Assembly: GCF_900100335.1 (NCBI RefSeq)
Contig: NZ_FNFE01000003.1
Coordinates: 248,001-312,000, forward strand
From: Natronorubrum texcoconense
GTDB taxonomy: Archaea > Halobacteriota > Halobacteria > Halobacteriales > Natrialbaceae
Length of the DNA stretch: 64,000 nt
Direction: 5' to 3'
Position numbers and translations under genes: made by a program. The first letter of the stretch is position 1. Every line of letters starts with the position of its first letter. Under the pieces are notes generated by a model. It was not told where the DNA came from. It ran no database searches and saw nothing but the letters and a program-made list of their open reading frames with translations. Shown piece by piece: positions 16,763-24,969 of the stretch.

Positions 16763-17302
16763 ATGGAGTACGACGTCGTCCAGGGCGATATCGCTGCACA
16801 GTCCGCCGACGCACTCGTCAACGCGGCCGGTACGAGCCTCGAGATGGGGTCGGGCGTCGCCGGCGCGCTCAGGCGAGGTGCGGGTGAGGAACTCAACGAG
16901 GAAGCCACGGCGAAGGGTCCGATCGACCTCGCCGCAGTCGCGGTCACCGACGCATACGATCTCGACGCCGAGTACGTGATCCACGCCGCTGCGATGCCAC
17001 ACTACGGAGACGGACGGGCGACCGAACAGAGCATCCGCGACGCGACCCGGAACGCGCTCGAGCGCGCCGACGAACTCGACTGTCGGTCGCTCGTGCTCCC
17101 GGCGCTGGGCTGTGGCGTCGCCGGCTTCGACCTCGCGGTCGGAGCCGAGATTATCGACGAGGTGATTCGCGACTACGAGCCCGACGTACTCGAGGACGTT
17201 CGGTTCATCGCCTACAGCGACGAGGAGTACGATACCGTACGCGCGGCGACCGGGAGAACGACCCAGTCCGAGTTCGCGGCGGCGGACGAGGCCGATCAGT
17301 AA
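16763..17302 (+). CDS. macro-domain (ADP-ribose-binding) protein
   Basis: A 179-residue stand-alone macro domain. Typical elements are VVQGDIAAQSADALVNAAG at the start, a Gly-rich GSGVAGALRRGAG loop, and LPALGCGVAGFD near residue 115. Such proteins bind ADP-ribose or O-acetyl-ADP-ribose, and many hydrolyse ADP-ribosyl groups from proteins, RNA or metabolites. The Asn of NAAG, needed for hydrolysis in several family members, is present. The last 15 residues are a disordered acidic tail. The gene is monocistronic; the iron operator about 110 nt upstream faces the other way. Confidence 0.9.
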   Translation: MEYDVVQGDIAAQSADALVNAAGTSLEMGSGVAGALRRGAGEELNEEATAKGPIDLAAVAVTDAYDLDAEYVIHAAAMPHYGDGRATEQSIRDATRNALERADELDCRSLVLPALGCGVAGFDLAVGAEIIDEVIRDYEPDVLEDVRFIAYSDEEYDTVRAATGRTTQSEFAAADEADQ

Positions 17303-17338
17303 CTGTGCGCCGAGTCCCGTTCGATCACGGCCGCCTGT

Positions 17339-17716
17339 TTACTCGACGGTGACTCGCGCCGAGCCGCCGGTCACTGTTACCTCGTAGTAGCCGTCGGTCG
17401 GGATTTCGACGTCGAAGGTCTCCTCGTCCTCGACGGTTTCGTCGAGCACGGGTCCGGAGTACGCCGTAGCTCCGTCCTCGTCGTCGTCCGCGTTCTCGAC
17501 CGTTTCGTCGAGATCGTAGCTGATCCAGACCTCGACGGCGTCCTCTTCTTCGACGGTGACGGTCACCTCGAGTTCGTCGCCCTCCTCGGCCTCGAAGGAT
17601 TCTCCGTCGTCGTCCTCGAGCTCCGCGGACAGCTCTGCTTCGTCCCCGAACGCACAGCCGGCCAGCGCGGCTGTGGCGGCGGTCGCAACGCCTGTCACGA
17701 ATCGTCGTCGGTCCAT
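17339..17716 (-). CDS. secreted lipoprotein, acidic beta-rich
   Basis: A 125-residue protein. The chosen start (17716) gives a Tat-like MDRRRFVTG signal and lipobox LAGC. The mature part is acidic and beta-rich, with VTVTVEEEDAVEVWISYDL and YYEVTVTGGSARVTVE, resembling an Ig- or CARDB-like cell-surface domain. No catalytic motif is visible. It converges with the macro-domain gene (36 nt apart). The function is unknown; many haloarchaeal surface lipoproteins of this size are ligand-binding or structural. Confidence 0.75.
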   Translation of the reverse strand: MDRRRFVTGVATAATAALAGCAFGDEAELSAELEDDDGESFEAEEGDELEVTVTVEEEDAVEVWISYDLDETVENADDDEDGATAYSGPVLDETVEDEETFDVEIPTDGYYEVTVTGGSARVTVE

Positions 17717-17858
17717 GGATCTGTGCTCAACGACGACAGTGTTAATATCACGGTTGTCACTCACGACAGGATACCGACCGATACGAAACGAGACGGCGGC
17801 AGAACGAGACTGACAGCAGAACCAAACGGTCAGTACCGAAACGGATCGGATTCGCGGA

Positions 17859-18854
17859 TTACTCGAGCGAGAGACCGCGAATCTCCACGCTCTCGCCGTC
17901 CTCGACGCGACCGATGACCCGGCCGTCGGTGGCGGACACGAGGTCGTCGGCTCGATTTTCGGGAACGGCGACGACGAACCCGGTTCCCATGTTGAACGTC
18001 CGGTGCATCTCTTCGTCGGTCACGTTTCCTTCCTCCTGGACGAACTCGAAGATCGGCTGGGCCGGGAACGGCTCCTCGACCACGTACTTGCGGTCGCCCA
18101 TCCGAAGCAGGTTCGTCCAACCGCCGCCCGTGATGTGGGCCGCCGCGCGGACGTCGTGTTCGCGTATCGGCTCGAGCAGATCCGTGTAGATCCGCGTCGG
18201 CCGGAGCAGTTCCTCGCCGATCGATCGGTCGGGGTTCGGGGGGAACGCGTCGGTGTACTCGTGCGCCCGCGTGACGGCCTCTCGGGCGAGCGTCAGCCCG
18301 TTCGAGTGGATGCCGTTCGAGGCGAAGCCGACGAGCACGTCGCCGACCGCAGCTTCGCCCTCGAGAATGTCGTCCTTCCCGGCGAGTCCAGCGCAGGTGC
18401 CAGCGAGGTCGAAGCCCGAGACGACCTCGGGCATGACGGCCGTCTCGCCGCCCAGCAGGGTCATGCCGGACTCCTCGAGACCGACGGCGAGCCCCTCACC
18501 GATCTCGTTCGTCAGGTCGTCGTCCGGTTCGTCGATCGCGAGGTAGTCGACGAAGGCGACGGGTTCGACGCCCGCGGCGACGAGGTCGTTGACGTTCATC
18601 GCGATGCAGTCGATCCCGATCGTCGAGAAGTCCGAGATCGCCTCGGCGACGATGAGTTTCGTTCCAACGCCGTCGGTCGCGAGCGCGAGATAGCGGTCGC
18701 CGATGTCGAGCAAGCCGGCGTACTCGGTCGTCAGGTCGCTGCCGAACGCCTCGAGCAGCGCCGCGGTCGCGTCCTCGCTGGCGTCGATATCCACGCCCGT
18801 CTCGGCGTAGGTGAGCCGTTCCTCCTCGCTCCCGTCGTCCGCTGAATCGGTCAT
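17859..18854 (-). CDS. purM: phosphoribosylformylglycinamidine cyclo-ligase
   Basis: A 331-residue AIR synthetase, the fifth step of purine biosynthesis: FGAM plus ATP gives AIR. Family landmarks are YAETGVDIDASEDAT at the start, LATDGVGTKLIVA, DCIAMNVNDLVAAG, LLGGETAVMPE, and AHITGGGWTNLLRM. Full length, with a short acidic haloarchaeal N-terminus. It is a single gene, not clustered with other pur genes here. The ATG at 18854 is preferred to an upstream one because the extra residues are not family-like. Confidence 0.95.
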   Translation of the reverse strand: MTDSADDGSEEERLTYAETGVDIDASEDATAALLEAFGSDLTTEYAGLLDIGDRYLALATDGVGTKLIVAEAISDFSTIGIDCIAMNVNDLVAAGVEPVAFVDYLAIDEPDDDLTNEIGEGLAVGLEESGMTLLGGETAVMPEVVSGFDLAGTCAGLAGKDDILEGEAAVGDVLVGFASNGIHSNGLTLAREAVTRAHEYTDAFPPNPDRSIGEELLRPTRIYTDLLEPIREHDVRAAAHITGGGWTNLLRMGDRKYVVEEPFPAQPIFEFVQEEGNVTDEEMHRTFNMGTGFVVAVPENRADDLVSATDGRVIGRVEDGESVEIRGLSLE

Positions 18855-19148
18855 GTCTGAACGACCTCTCGGGGCGAGCAAAAGGTCACCGGTCCGAGAG
18901 CGGCCGGGAGTTCGCGTGCCGAACGCGGTGCACTCGTCGTCGCCTCACTTGAACACCTCGAGCGGCGCCGTCGGCTCGTCCTGCTGCTCGGCTCACAGGA
19001 CTAGAATCCCTGTCTAATAGATCACTCTCCAGCACAAACTACTGATTAGTTCGTATGCAACGTCTCGCGCCGAGACGTAGCAATCAGCCGGATTCAGCAG
19101 TTCGAGCGGAATTCGAACATCAAACCGCGTTCGGTCGCTCGGCGAGAA
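18855..19148. other. intergenic region with one strong hairpin
   Basis: No convincing gene lies in these 294 bases. A perfect 8-bp stem, ACGTCTCG-CGC-CGAGACGT, sits at 19060-19078. It may be a terminator-like or regulatory structure; no T-run follows it on either strand. The promoter of purM must lie at the left edge. Confidence 0.5.
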
Positions 19149-19778
19149 TCAGAACAGGCCGACGAACAGCAACACGTAGGCCGCAAGCAGCACGCTCGGG
19201 ACGAAGACGACCGCGAAGACGCCCTTGTTCCAGTCGTAGACCGACTTGCCGTCCAGCGGACCGAACGGGATCATGTTGAACGCTGCCAGCAGGAGATTGA
19301 TCCAGACGCCCATCTGTCCGATGGTGCCGAGCAGCCCGGGAAAGAGCATCAGCGGGAGGAACATGAGCGCGAGCAGGTGGTTGGTGATCGGCCCGGCGAG
19401 GGCGATCATCGCGTTCTCCTTTTTGGTGATTCGGCCCCGGTGGTAGACGGCTCCCGGCGCGGCGAAGAGGAGGCCGATCAGGGCGCTCATGATCGCCAGA
19501 AACAGCATCTGGTAGTCGGCGCGGAACTCGGCGATCTGGCCGTACTCGATCGCGACGACCTTGTGGGCGAGTTCGTGTAACAGAAAGGCGACGCCGACGG
19601 TGACGAAGCTCAGGCCGACCATCGCGCCGAAGTAGCCGACCTCGGCCAGCCCGCGGTGAATCGGGGCGAACAGCAGCGCGAACGCGACCGAAAGTGTGAC
19701 CCACGCGACCGCGAGATCGAACAGCTCTTTGCTGGAGAAGGTCAACTCGGGCTCCGACCGGCGGGTTCGCGTGCTCAT
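19149..19778 (-). CDS. site-2-protease-family (M50) membrane metalloprotease
   Basis: A 209-residue integral membrane protease. The zinc-binding HExxH is HELAH at about residues 68-72, and the third ligand is in NMIPFGPLDG at about 168-177. Roughly six membrane helices are predicted. S2P-type enzymes cut membrane-embedded substrates, often releasing regulators. There is no PDZ or CBS domain, so this is a minimal form. It follows the TraB-family gene by 19 nt on the same strand, so the two are very likely one operon of membrane proteases. The substrate is unknown. Confidence 0.9.
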   Translation of the reverse strand: MSTRTRRSEPELTFSSKELFDLAVAWVTLSVAFALLFAPIHRGLAEVGYFGAMVGLSFVTVGVAFLLHELAHKVVAIEYGQIAEFRADYQMLFLAIMSALIGLLFAAPGAVYHRGRITKKENAMIALAGPITNHLLALMFLPLMLFPGLLGTIGQMGVWINLLLAAFNMIPFGPLDGKSVYDWNKGVFAVVFVPSVLLAAYVLLFVGLF

Positions 19779-19797
19779 AATCGTCGTTCGCCGGCGT

Positions 19798-21567
19798 TCA
19801 TGTCAGCAGTCCCCTGAGCAGTTCGAGCGTGTTCTCGGCGCCCTGGAGCAGTTCTCCGAACAGCGCGTCGACGCCGCCGATCTCGGGGGCCAGCCACGGG
19901 AGGACGACGACCGGGAACAGCAGCGTGGCGATCATGCTCCCGATGTTCGTCAGTGCGACGATCATGATGAGCCGGAACAGCGGCACGTCGAACATCTCCG
20001 AAAGCGCGTCCTCCATCGGTCGATCGGCGTCGCCGACGATGTCGTTGAGTCGCTGGATGTCCCGCACGTTGACCGGCCGGTGTCGGAGTTCGACGTAGCC
20101 GGCGAACCAGCCCGGAGCCAGCAGCGGGTTGATGCTGGTCAGCCAGGCGACCGCGCCGCCGACGCCCGCGCTGGTCCAGCGCGCGCCGGCAAGGCGCGCG
20201 AGCGTGAACGCAAAGAAGCCGTTGAACAGGAACCACGCGGCGAACAGTTGCAGGAGGAACGTATCCTGCACGCCGGCCATAATCAGGAGGAAGAAGAAGC
20301 CGACGAAGCCGAGCGTGACGAGGTAGCCGACGATTTTCACCGGGGAGAACCGCCGCCCCGAGGCGGCTCCGGAGAGCGACTCGAGCGTCGGGATCTCCGT
20401 CGGATTCGCCAAGTGACGTTCGATACCGGCTTTGTGGCCGGCACCGACGACGGCGACGACGTCGTACCCCTGAGAACGCAACTGGTGGAGATGGTTCGCG
20501 ATGTAGGCGTCGCGTTCGTCGATCAGTGCGTTCGCCCCGCGGGGGCTAAACTGGCGGAACTCCTCCATCATCGCTCTGACGACGTCGCCGTCGGTCATCT
20601 CCTCGATGTCGACCTCCTCTATGTCCTCGACGTCGCTGCCGAGGGCGTCGAGGAAGAGTCCGACCACGGCACCGATAGCGACCCCGATACCGAGACCGGC
20701 GACGACGCCGACCGTTCCCCGGATCGCGTAGGTGCCGGCGCTCTCGAAGGTTCCCGCCGAGAGCGGCCCGACGAACGTCTCGGTCGCGACCAGCGCGAGA
20801 CAGCCGCCGACGCCCAGCACCGCACCCCCGATGAGTCGTATCGAGAAGCCGCTGAGTACGCCGGTCGACTCGCCGACGGACTCGAGCGAGGGGAGAAACA
20901 GGAGTCCGACGAGCGCCCCGCCGACGGCCCCGCCGATGGCGGCGCCGGCGTACTGGAGCGTGGTCGCGTCGGAGATGCCGAGCAACAGCGCGTCGCCGAG
21001 GCCGAGCATCGGTGCGAGGAACGCGGCGAAGACGAACCCAGCGAAGAGACCGGCCGCGGCACCGAACGCGAGTCCGATGGTTCGCGGGTCGGTGACGCCG
21101 AGGGCGAGTCCGCCGATCATCTTCAGCTTCTCGGTGAACGATAACCGGCTCCAGAACCGCTGGATCGTCACCTGAATGTCCCGGTCGACGAGTGCGACGC
21201 CGCTTCCGTTGCGTTCGGCGGCTTCGATGGCGGCGCGCATGTCCGCACCGGGTTCGATGTCGAACCGCTCGCCGAGTCGCGACTGGACGTAGGACAGCAT
21301 CCAGTAGGCCAGAAACTGGAAGACGGTGTTACCCGAGAGGAGGTCCTTGGCCTCGATATCGTCGGGCGTGCCGCCTTGCATCTGGTTGTACCGGTCCTCG
21401 TCGAGTTCGACGGCGACGACGTCCGGCTGTTCCCGATCGATCGTTTCGTGGACTTCGTCGACGCTCGCCTGCGAGACGTGTGCCGTCCCGAGGACGTGCA
21501 CCGAGCCCTGTTCGTCAGCGGGGGGCTCCGGTGGCTCCGGCACGCCGGCGTCGCCTGCATCGCTCAT
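19798..21567 (-). CDS. TraB/GumN-family membrane protein
   Basis: A 589-residue protein. The N-terminal TraB domain has the GTAHVS motif (residues about 27-32), VVAVELDEDRY, the loop DRDIQVTIQRF and VVAVVGAGHKAGI, which form the conserved active-site-like set of the TraB/Tiki group, some of whose members are metalloproteases. It contains an unusual membrane insert: hydrophobic Gly/Ala-rich segments lie between the two TraB halves (about 145-285), and further helices form the C-terminal 200 residues. It is the first gene of a pair with the S2P protease. Proteolytic activity is inferred from the animal Tiki relatives, not shown for archaea. Confidence 0.88.
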   Translation of the reverse strand: MSDAGDAGVPEPPEPPADEQGSVHVLGTAHVSQASVDEVHETIDREQPDVVAVELDEDRYNQMQGGTPDDIEAKDLLSGNTVFQFLAYWMLSYVQSRLGERFDIEPGADMRAAIEAAERNGSGVALVDRDIQVTIQRFWSRLSFTEKLKMIGGLALGVTDPRTIGLAFGAAAGLFAGFVFAAFLAPMLGLGDALLLGISDATTLQYAGAAIGGAVGGALVGLLFLPSLESVGESTGVLSGFSIRLIGGAVLGVGGCLALVATETFVGPLSAGTFESAGTYAIRGTVGVVAGLGIGVAIGAVVGLFLDALGSDVEDIEEVDIEEMTDGDVVRAMMEEFRQFSPRGANALIDERDAYIANHLHQLRSQGYDVVAVVGAGHKAGIERHLANPTEIPTLESLSGAASGRRFSPVKIVGYLVTLGFVGFFFLLIMAGVQDTFLLQLFAAWFLFNGFFAFTLARLAGARWTSAGVGGAVAWLTSINPLLAPGWFAGYVELRHRPVNVRDIQRLNDIVGDADRPMEDALSEMFDVPLFRLIMIVALTNIGSMIATLLFPVVVLPWLAPEIGGVDALFGELLQGAENTLELLRGLLT

Positions 21568-21739
21568 TAGCGGGTCAACTCGGCGGGGACTTTTACCAGT
21601 ATCGAACTCAGTAGAAATAATAAATTCGGTTGATTTTTCGTTGTATCTATATATGGGAGGGAGGAGCTGTCAGCCGAATGCGTCCCGATAGCGAACGGCG
21701 ACGACAAGAGTGATTGGGGACCTCGCGCAAGAACGACCG

Positions 21740-22186
21740 ATGACGACTCTCATGGAGACGCTGGTCGAGAACCGCGAGATGGTCCAACCCAACCACGCCA
21801 ACATGCTCGATACGGCCCACGGCGGGAACGTGATGAAGTGGATGGACGAGGTGGGTGCTATGTCGGCTATGCTCTTTTCCGGCGAGACCTGCGTCACCGC
21901 ACGGGTCAATCAGATGAACTTCGAGCGCCCGATTCGCGTGGGCGATACGGCCTACATTACGGCCTACGTCTACGACTCCGGGACCTCGAGCGTGAAGGTT
22001 CGACTGATCACCGAGCGCGAGGACCTGCGAACTCGAGAGCGCGAGAAAACCACCGAGTCCTACTTCGTCTACGTCGCGATCGACGAGCACAAGGAACCGA
22101 CGACGGTTCCAGAGTTGACCGTCGACTGCGAGGATGCCGAGCGGCTGCGACGGGAGGCACTCGAAGGAGAGAACGGAGACTGTTGA
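21740..22186 (+). CDS. acyl-CoA thioesterase (hotdog fold)
   Basis: A 148-residue hotdog-fold thioesterase. Features are MVQPNHANMLDTAHGGNVMKWMDEVGA, with the catalytic Asn/Asp helix, and VNQMNFERPIRVGD, matching the YciA/BfiT-type acyl-CoA hydrolases. It hydrolyses acyl-CoA to free acid and CoA; chain length is not predictable. The ATG at 21740 is chosen over one 10 codons upstream because the family N-terminus begins here. It is transcribed divergently from traB across an AT-rich 170-nt region and convergently with the S66 peptidase gene. Confidence 0.88.
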   Translation: MTTLMETLVENREMVQPNHANMLDTAHGGNVMKWMDEVGAMSAMLFSGETCVTARVNQMNFERPIRVGDTAYITAYVYDSGTSSVKVRLITEREDLRTREREKTTESYFVYVAIDEHKEPTTVPELTVDCEDAERLRREALEGENGDC

Positions 22187-22223
22187 CCACCTTCGCCACG
22201 AATCCGAGCACAACCGTTCGGTC

Positions 22224-23276
22224 TCAGTCGAACCGAATCGTCTCGGCTTTCGGATCGATCTCGACGCGACCCCCGATCGGGATCGGCGTCGTCGGATAGG
22301 TGTGTCCAAAATCGACGTCGAAGACGATCGGTGCGTTGGGGTTGTAGCGATCGAAGACACGCGAGATCGCCTCGCGCTGATTCGTTCGATACTGTTCGCG
22401 CTGGTCGGACGGCGTAGCCTCCAGGTGCGAGCGCGCCGCCGGTCGACCGACGAGCACGCCGTCGAATCGCTCGAGCAGCCCTCGCTCGCCGAACGCGCGA
22501 AGTACACCCGCGACCCAGGTGTGGGCCGGCAACTCCTCGGACGTTTCGATGGCGAGGATTGCGCCGTCGAGATCGGTCGGGTCCGGGAGATCTCGGCCGG
22601 CGAGGTACCGCTGATCGAGGATCTCGAGACAGCCGCCCCAGAGGCGTCCCTCCACGGCGTCCCGTCCGCCGGCCCACCGCCAGCCCGGATTCGGCTCGGT
22701 CTCGCGAGGCGTCTCGAGCGAGTCCGGGTCCGCCCAGTCGCCGGGTTCGTCGGTGAACTCGGGAGCCGGCTCGAGCGCCCCGAACGAGTCGTCGAAGAAC
22801 GCACGCTCGACGTACTCGATCGTGTGCTCGAAGAGTTGCCCATCCATTCCGAGTTCGACGATTACGCTCGGCCCGTAGTAGGACACGATGCCGAGATTCC
22901 ACAGCGAGAGTGCGAGTTGCGTGTTGTCGCTGTAGCCGTAGAACCGGGTCGGATTCTCGCGCAGCACGTCGGAATCGAGGTGCTCGAGGATGCGTATCTG
23001 GTCGTTGCCGCCTTTCGTGCTGATCACGCCGCCGATCTCGGGATCTTCGAACGCGTCCATCACGTCTCGAGCGCGCTCTGCGGGGTGACCGGCGAGATAG
23101 TCCGCGCTCTTCGTTGCCGTCGGGTACTCGACCGGTTCGAGGTCGAACACCTCGCGGAGTCGTTCGAGGCCGAGTTCGTAGACGTGTGGAAACCGCTTCG
23201 CGCCGTTCGAGGCCGGCGCGACGACCGCGATCCGATCGCCGCGCTCGAGCGGCGGGGGCGTGTCGAATTCCGTCAT
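22224..23276 (-). CDS. S66-family serine carboxypeptidase (LD-carboxypeptidase/MccF-like)
   Basis: A 350-residue enzyme of peptidase family S66. The nucleophile elbow is YGYSDNT with Ser116; the Glu (LAIETSEE) and His (DFGHTYPT) of the Ser-Glu-His triad are present. In bacteria S66 enzymes trim murein tetrapeptides or inactivate microcin C-like peptide-nucleotides (MccF). Haloarchaea lack murein, so a detoxifying or peptide-recycling role is more likely. An IS element ends only about 5 nt before the start codon, so its own promoter has been replaced. The ribbon-helix-helix gene inside that element points the same way and could now drive it. Confidence 0.88.
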   Translation of the reverse strand: MTEFDTPPPLERGDRIAVVAPASNGAKRFPHVYELGLERLREVFDLEPVEYPTATKSADYLAGHPAERARDVMDAFEDPEIGGVISTKGGNDQIRILEHLDSDVLRENPTRFYGYSDNTQLALSLWNLGIVSYYGPSVIVELGMDGQLFEHTIEYVERAFFDDSFGALEPAPEFTDEPGDWADPDSLETPRETEPNPGWRWAGGRDAVEGRLWGGCLEILDQRYLAGRDLPDPTDLDGAILAIETSEELPAHTWVAGVLRAFGERGLLERFDGVLVGRPAARSHLEATPSDQREQYRTNQREAISRVFDRYNPNAPIVFDVDFGHTYPTTPIPIGGRVEIDPKAETIRFD

Positions 23277-23295
23277 CTCCTGGTAGCGAGGAAAC

Positions 23296-23313
23296 CCCGC
23301 CCCAAGGGGCGGG
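23296..23313. repeat. left-end hairpin of the IS element
   Basis: CCCGCCCC, then AA, then GGGGCGGG: a perfect GC-rich stem. It echoes the right-end hairpin (CCCGCCC-TTTA-GGGCGGG), as expected for single-stranded end recognition by IS200/IS605 transposases. Confidence 0.8.
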
Positions 23314-23345
23314 AGGAATCGCGTTCGTTCGTGTCTCGACTCGCC

Positions 23346-23480
23346 CTATAACGGTCCATCGGTGTCCAACGATCTCGCACCTTGGAGCAGCATCCCTTTC
23401 CAGGTGAGGCCGTGTGCGTCCTTGATTTCGCTCAGGCGGTCGTACTCGTCTTGATCTACTTCGATATTCAAGTTGGGCAT
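23346..23480 (-). CDS. 44-residue ribbon-helix-helix (CopG-like) protein encoded inside the IS element
   Basis: ATG 23480 to TAG 23346 encodes a 44-residue protein. It starts MPNLNIEVDQDEYDRLSEIK, which gives a short beta strand followed by helix 1. A turn (DAHGLTWKG) and helix 2 (MLLQGARSL) follow: the beta-alpha-alpha pattern of RHH DNA-binding proteins. It is divergent from tnpB, and both starts lie within 60 nt, separated by a perfect inverted repeat (23501-23516) suitable for an RHH dimer. It is probably an autoregulator that also limits tnpB expression; an antitoxin-like role is possible. Its transcript runs towards the S66 peptidase gene. Confidence 0.7.
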   Translation of the reverse strand: MPNLNIEVDQDEYDRLSEIKDAHGLTWKGMLLQGARSLDTDGPL

Positions 23481-23500
23481 CTTCACACATGGTTACTTTT

Positions 23501-23516
23501 TAGTTAGTTTTAACTA
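23501..23516. promoter_or_regulatory. palindrome between the RHH gene and tnpB
   Basis: TAGTTA-GTTT-TAACTA is a perfect inverted repeat with 6-base arms, in the AT-rich divergent promoter region. It is 21 nt before the RHH start and 23 nt before the tnpB GTG. The AT core doubles as TATA material for both directions, so an RHH dimer bound here would repress both genes. Inference from position and symmetry. Confidence 0.55.
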
Positions 23517-23538
23517 TTGTGCTCTCGTACTCGTAGTT

Positions 23539-24774
23539 GTGACGACGACCGCCACGAAAACGCTCGAAGCCACGCTTGTTCCACCCACTACGGGCAAAGA
23601 GAAACGCCTCGAGCAGACCGTGACGACCTACCGCCGTGCGCTCTCGGACGCTTTCGAGAGTGGTGCGGATACGCAGTCGGCGGTCAACGACATTGTCACA
23701 CCCTACACGCTCACGTCCTACGCCAAGGACGCACTCAAGAACTACGTCCCGAAGCTTCGCCGAACGTACAACGCCTCGGAACTCGAAGACGACCACCCAG
23801 TTCGGTACACGAACCGCGGGTTCACTCTCGACCATTCCGACGAACGTGCGTACGAGTTCTGTTGGCGCGTTCCACAGGCCGGACGTGGCAACGCCTTCTG
23901 GATTCCGCTTCGGATTAACCCCGAACAAGAATCCTTGTGGTTCGACCTGCTCGACGAGAGCGTGACGGTCGGCGAGTTCCGACTGCAACAGCACCGAGCC
24001 AATTGGGTGTTGCACGTCACCGTCGAGTACGACGTAGCCGAACCGGAAACGCCGGACGACCCGACTCGAATCGGGTTCGATATCGGCGAGTCCAAGCTTC
24101 TGACGGGCTGTGCCTGTCAGAACGATACACCGACCCAACCGTACATATACGACGGAGGACGCGCCCGACAACTCCGCAAGGAGATGTACACCACACTGAA
24201 GCGTCTGCAAGAGCGTGACGCCGAACAATGGCGGATCGACGAGCGGTTCGACCATTACCAGAACGCCCTGACGGATATCGTCGAGAAAGCGTCTCGTGAC
24301 GCCGTCGAGTACGCCGAGTCCTTCGAGGACGCGGTGATCGTACTTGAGGACTTGTCCTATATCCGCGAGAACCTGGATTATGGGAAGTACATGAACCGGC
24401 GCTTGCACTCGTGGGCATTCGCTCGGCTCACCAACCGTATCGAGGACAAGGCCCTCGAAGTCGGCATCCCCGTCAAGTTCGTGAACCCGCGTTACACGAG
24501 TCAGACGTGCCACGCCTGCGGGCACATCGGTCGTCGCGGGTCGCAAGCGGAGTTCAAGTGTACGAACGCGGAGTGTTGGGTGACGGAGTATCAGGCAGAT
24601 ATCAACGCGAGCGCGAACATCGCCGCTCGCGTTGATCCGTGGGGAGAGAGCGTTCCTTGGAAACCGGAATGCGATGACTCGCCACGGAATGGGAGCCGTT
24701 GTGACACGGCCACAGGACACCGCACGCCGAGTCGGCAATCCCGACAGACGACGCTTGCGGTCTTCGAGTCCTGA
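23539..24774 (+). CDS. tnpB: TnpB RNA-guided nuclease (IS200/IS605 OrfB)
   Basis: A 411-residue TnpB from a GTG start; this matches the usual N-terminus of haloarchaeal TnpB (VTTTATKTLEATL), and residues before it are not family-like. The RuvC triad is intact: Asp181 (GFDIGES), Glu270 (VLEDLSY) and Asp354 (YQADINAS). The zinc finger has Cys324, Cys327, Cys341 and Cys346. TnpB is a reRNA-guided DNA endonuclease that helps keep the element at its site after transposon excision. No frameshift or missing catalytic residue is seen, so it should be active. No tnpA is present. The guide RNA would come from the 3' end of the gene and the right-end hairpins, with the guide read from flanking host DNA. 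Confidence 0.93.
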   Translation: MTTTATKTLEATLVPPTTGKEKRLEQTVTTYRRALSDAFESGADTQSAVNDIVTPYTLTSYAKDALKNYVPKLRRTYNASELEDDHPVRYTNRGFTLDHSDERAYEFCWRVPQAGRGNAFWIPLRINPEQESLWFDLLDESVTVGEFRLQQHRANWVLHVTVEYDVAEPETPDDPTRIGFDIGESKLLTGCACQNDTPTQPYIYDGGRARQLRKEMYTTLKRLQERDAEQWRIDERFDHYQNALTDIVEKASRDAVEYAESFEDAVIVLEDLSYIRENLDYGKYMNRRLHSWAFARLTNRIEDKALEVGIPVKFVNPRYTSQTCHACGHIGRRGSQAEFKCTNAECWVTEYQADINASANIAARVDPWGESVPWKPECDDSPRNGSRCDTATGHRTPSRQSRQTTLAVFES

Positions 24775-24840
24775 AACCTCCGATGCGAGGCTTCCCTTGT
24801 AGGAAGCCCCGCCCTTTAGGGCGGGCGAGGATGTCACGCA
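24775..24840 (+). ncRNA. right-end hairpins, likely 3' part of the TnpB guide RNA (reRNA/omegaRNA)
   Basis: Two adjacent perfect stems follow tnpB: GCTTCC/GGAAGC (24790-24807) and CCCGCCC/GGGCGGG (24808-24825). In characterised IS200/IS605 elements the scaffold RNA overlaps the tnpB 3' end and the right end, and the guide is the next ~16-20 nt of flank. Here the flank beyond about 24838 would serve as guide. Only structure and position support this. Confidence 0.5.
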
Positions 24841-24969
24841 CAGTTGCTGTCGCCACAGTAATAAATCAGTTCGGACGACACTCGAGCGTCGCTCACGGTC
24901 TCCATGAGCACTCGTATCCGTCTCTCTGGATTGTAAATCGGATAAAACGGTCCCTCGACGAAACCGACG

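Larger units (their letters stand above)
23281..24838 (+). mobile_element. IS200/IS605-family (IS1341-type) element carrying tnpB and an RHH gene
   Basis: The left end carries a GC hairpin (CCCGCCCC-AA-GGGGCGGG, 23296-23313). The right end has two consecutive hairpins (24790-24807 and 24808-24825) followed by GAGGATGTCAC, the layout common at right ends of haloarchaeal tnpB-only elements. It has no tnpA, so it needs a transposase elsewhere. Exact ends are uncertain by about 10 nt; these elements make no target duplication. It is inserted directly before the start codon of the S66 peptidase gene. Confidence 0.8.

Noticed and set aside
19060-19078. Strong stem ACGTCTCG-CGC-CGAGACGT as a small RNA or terminator
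   Set aside because: No T-run, no promoter and no repeat of the element within the window; kept only as a note in the intergenic entry.
23473-23538. Upstream start for tnpB at ATG 23473
   Set aside because: The added residues are not TnpB-like, and this would overlap the RHH gene start and run through the palindrome; GTG 23539 gives the standard N-terminus.
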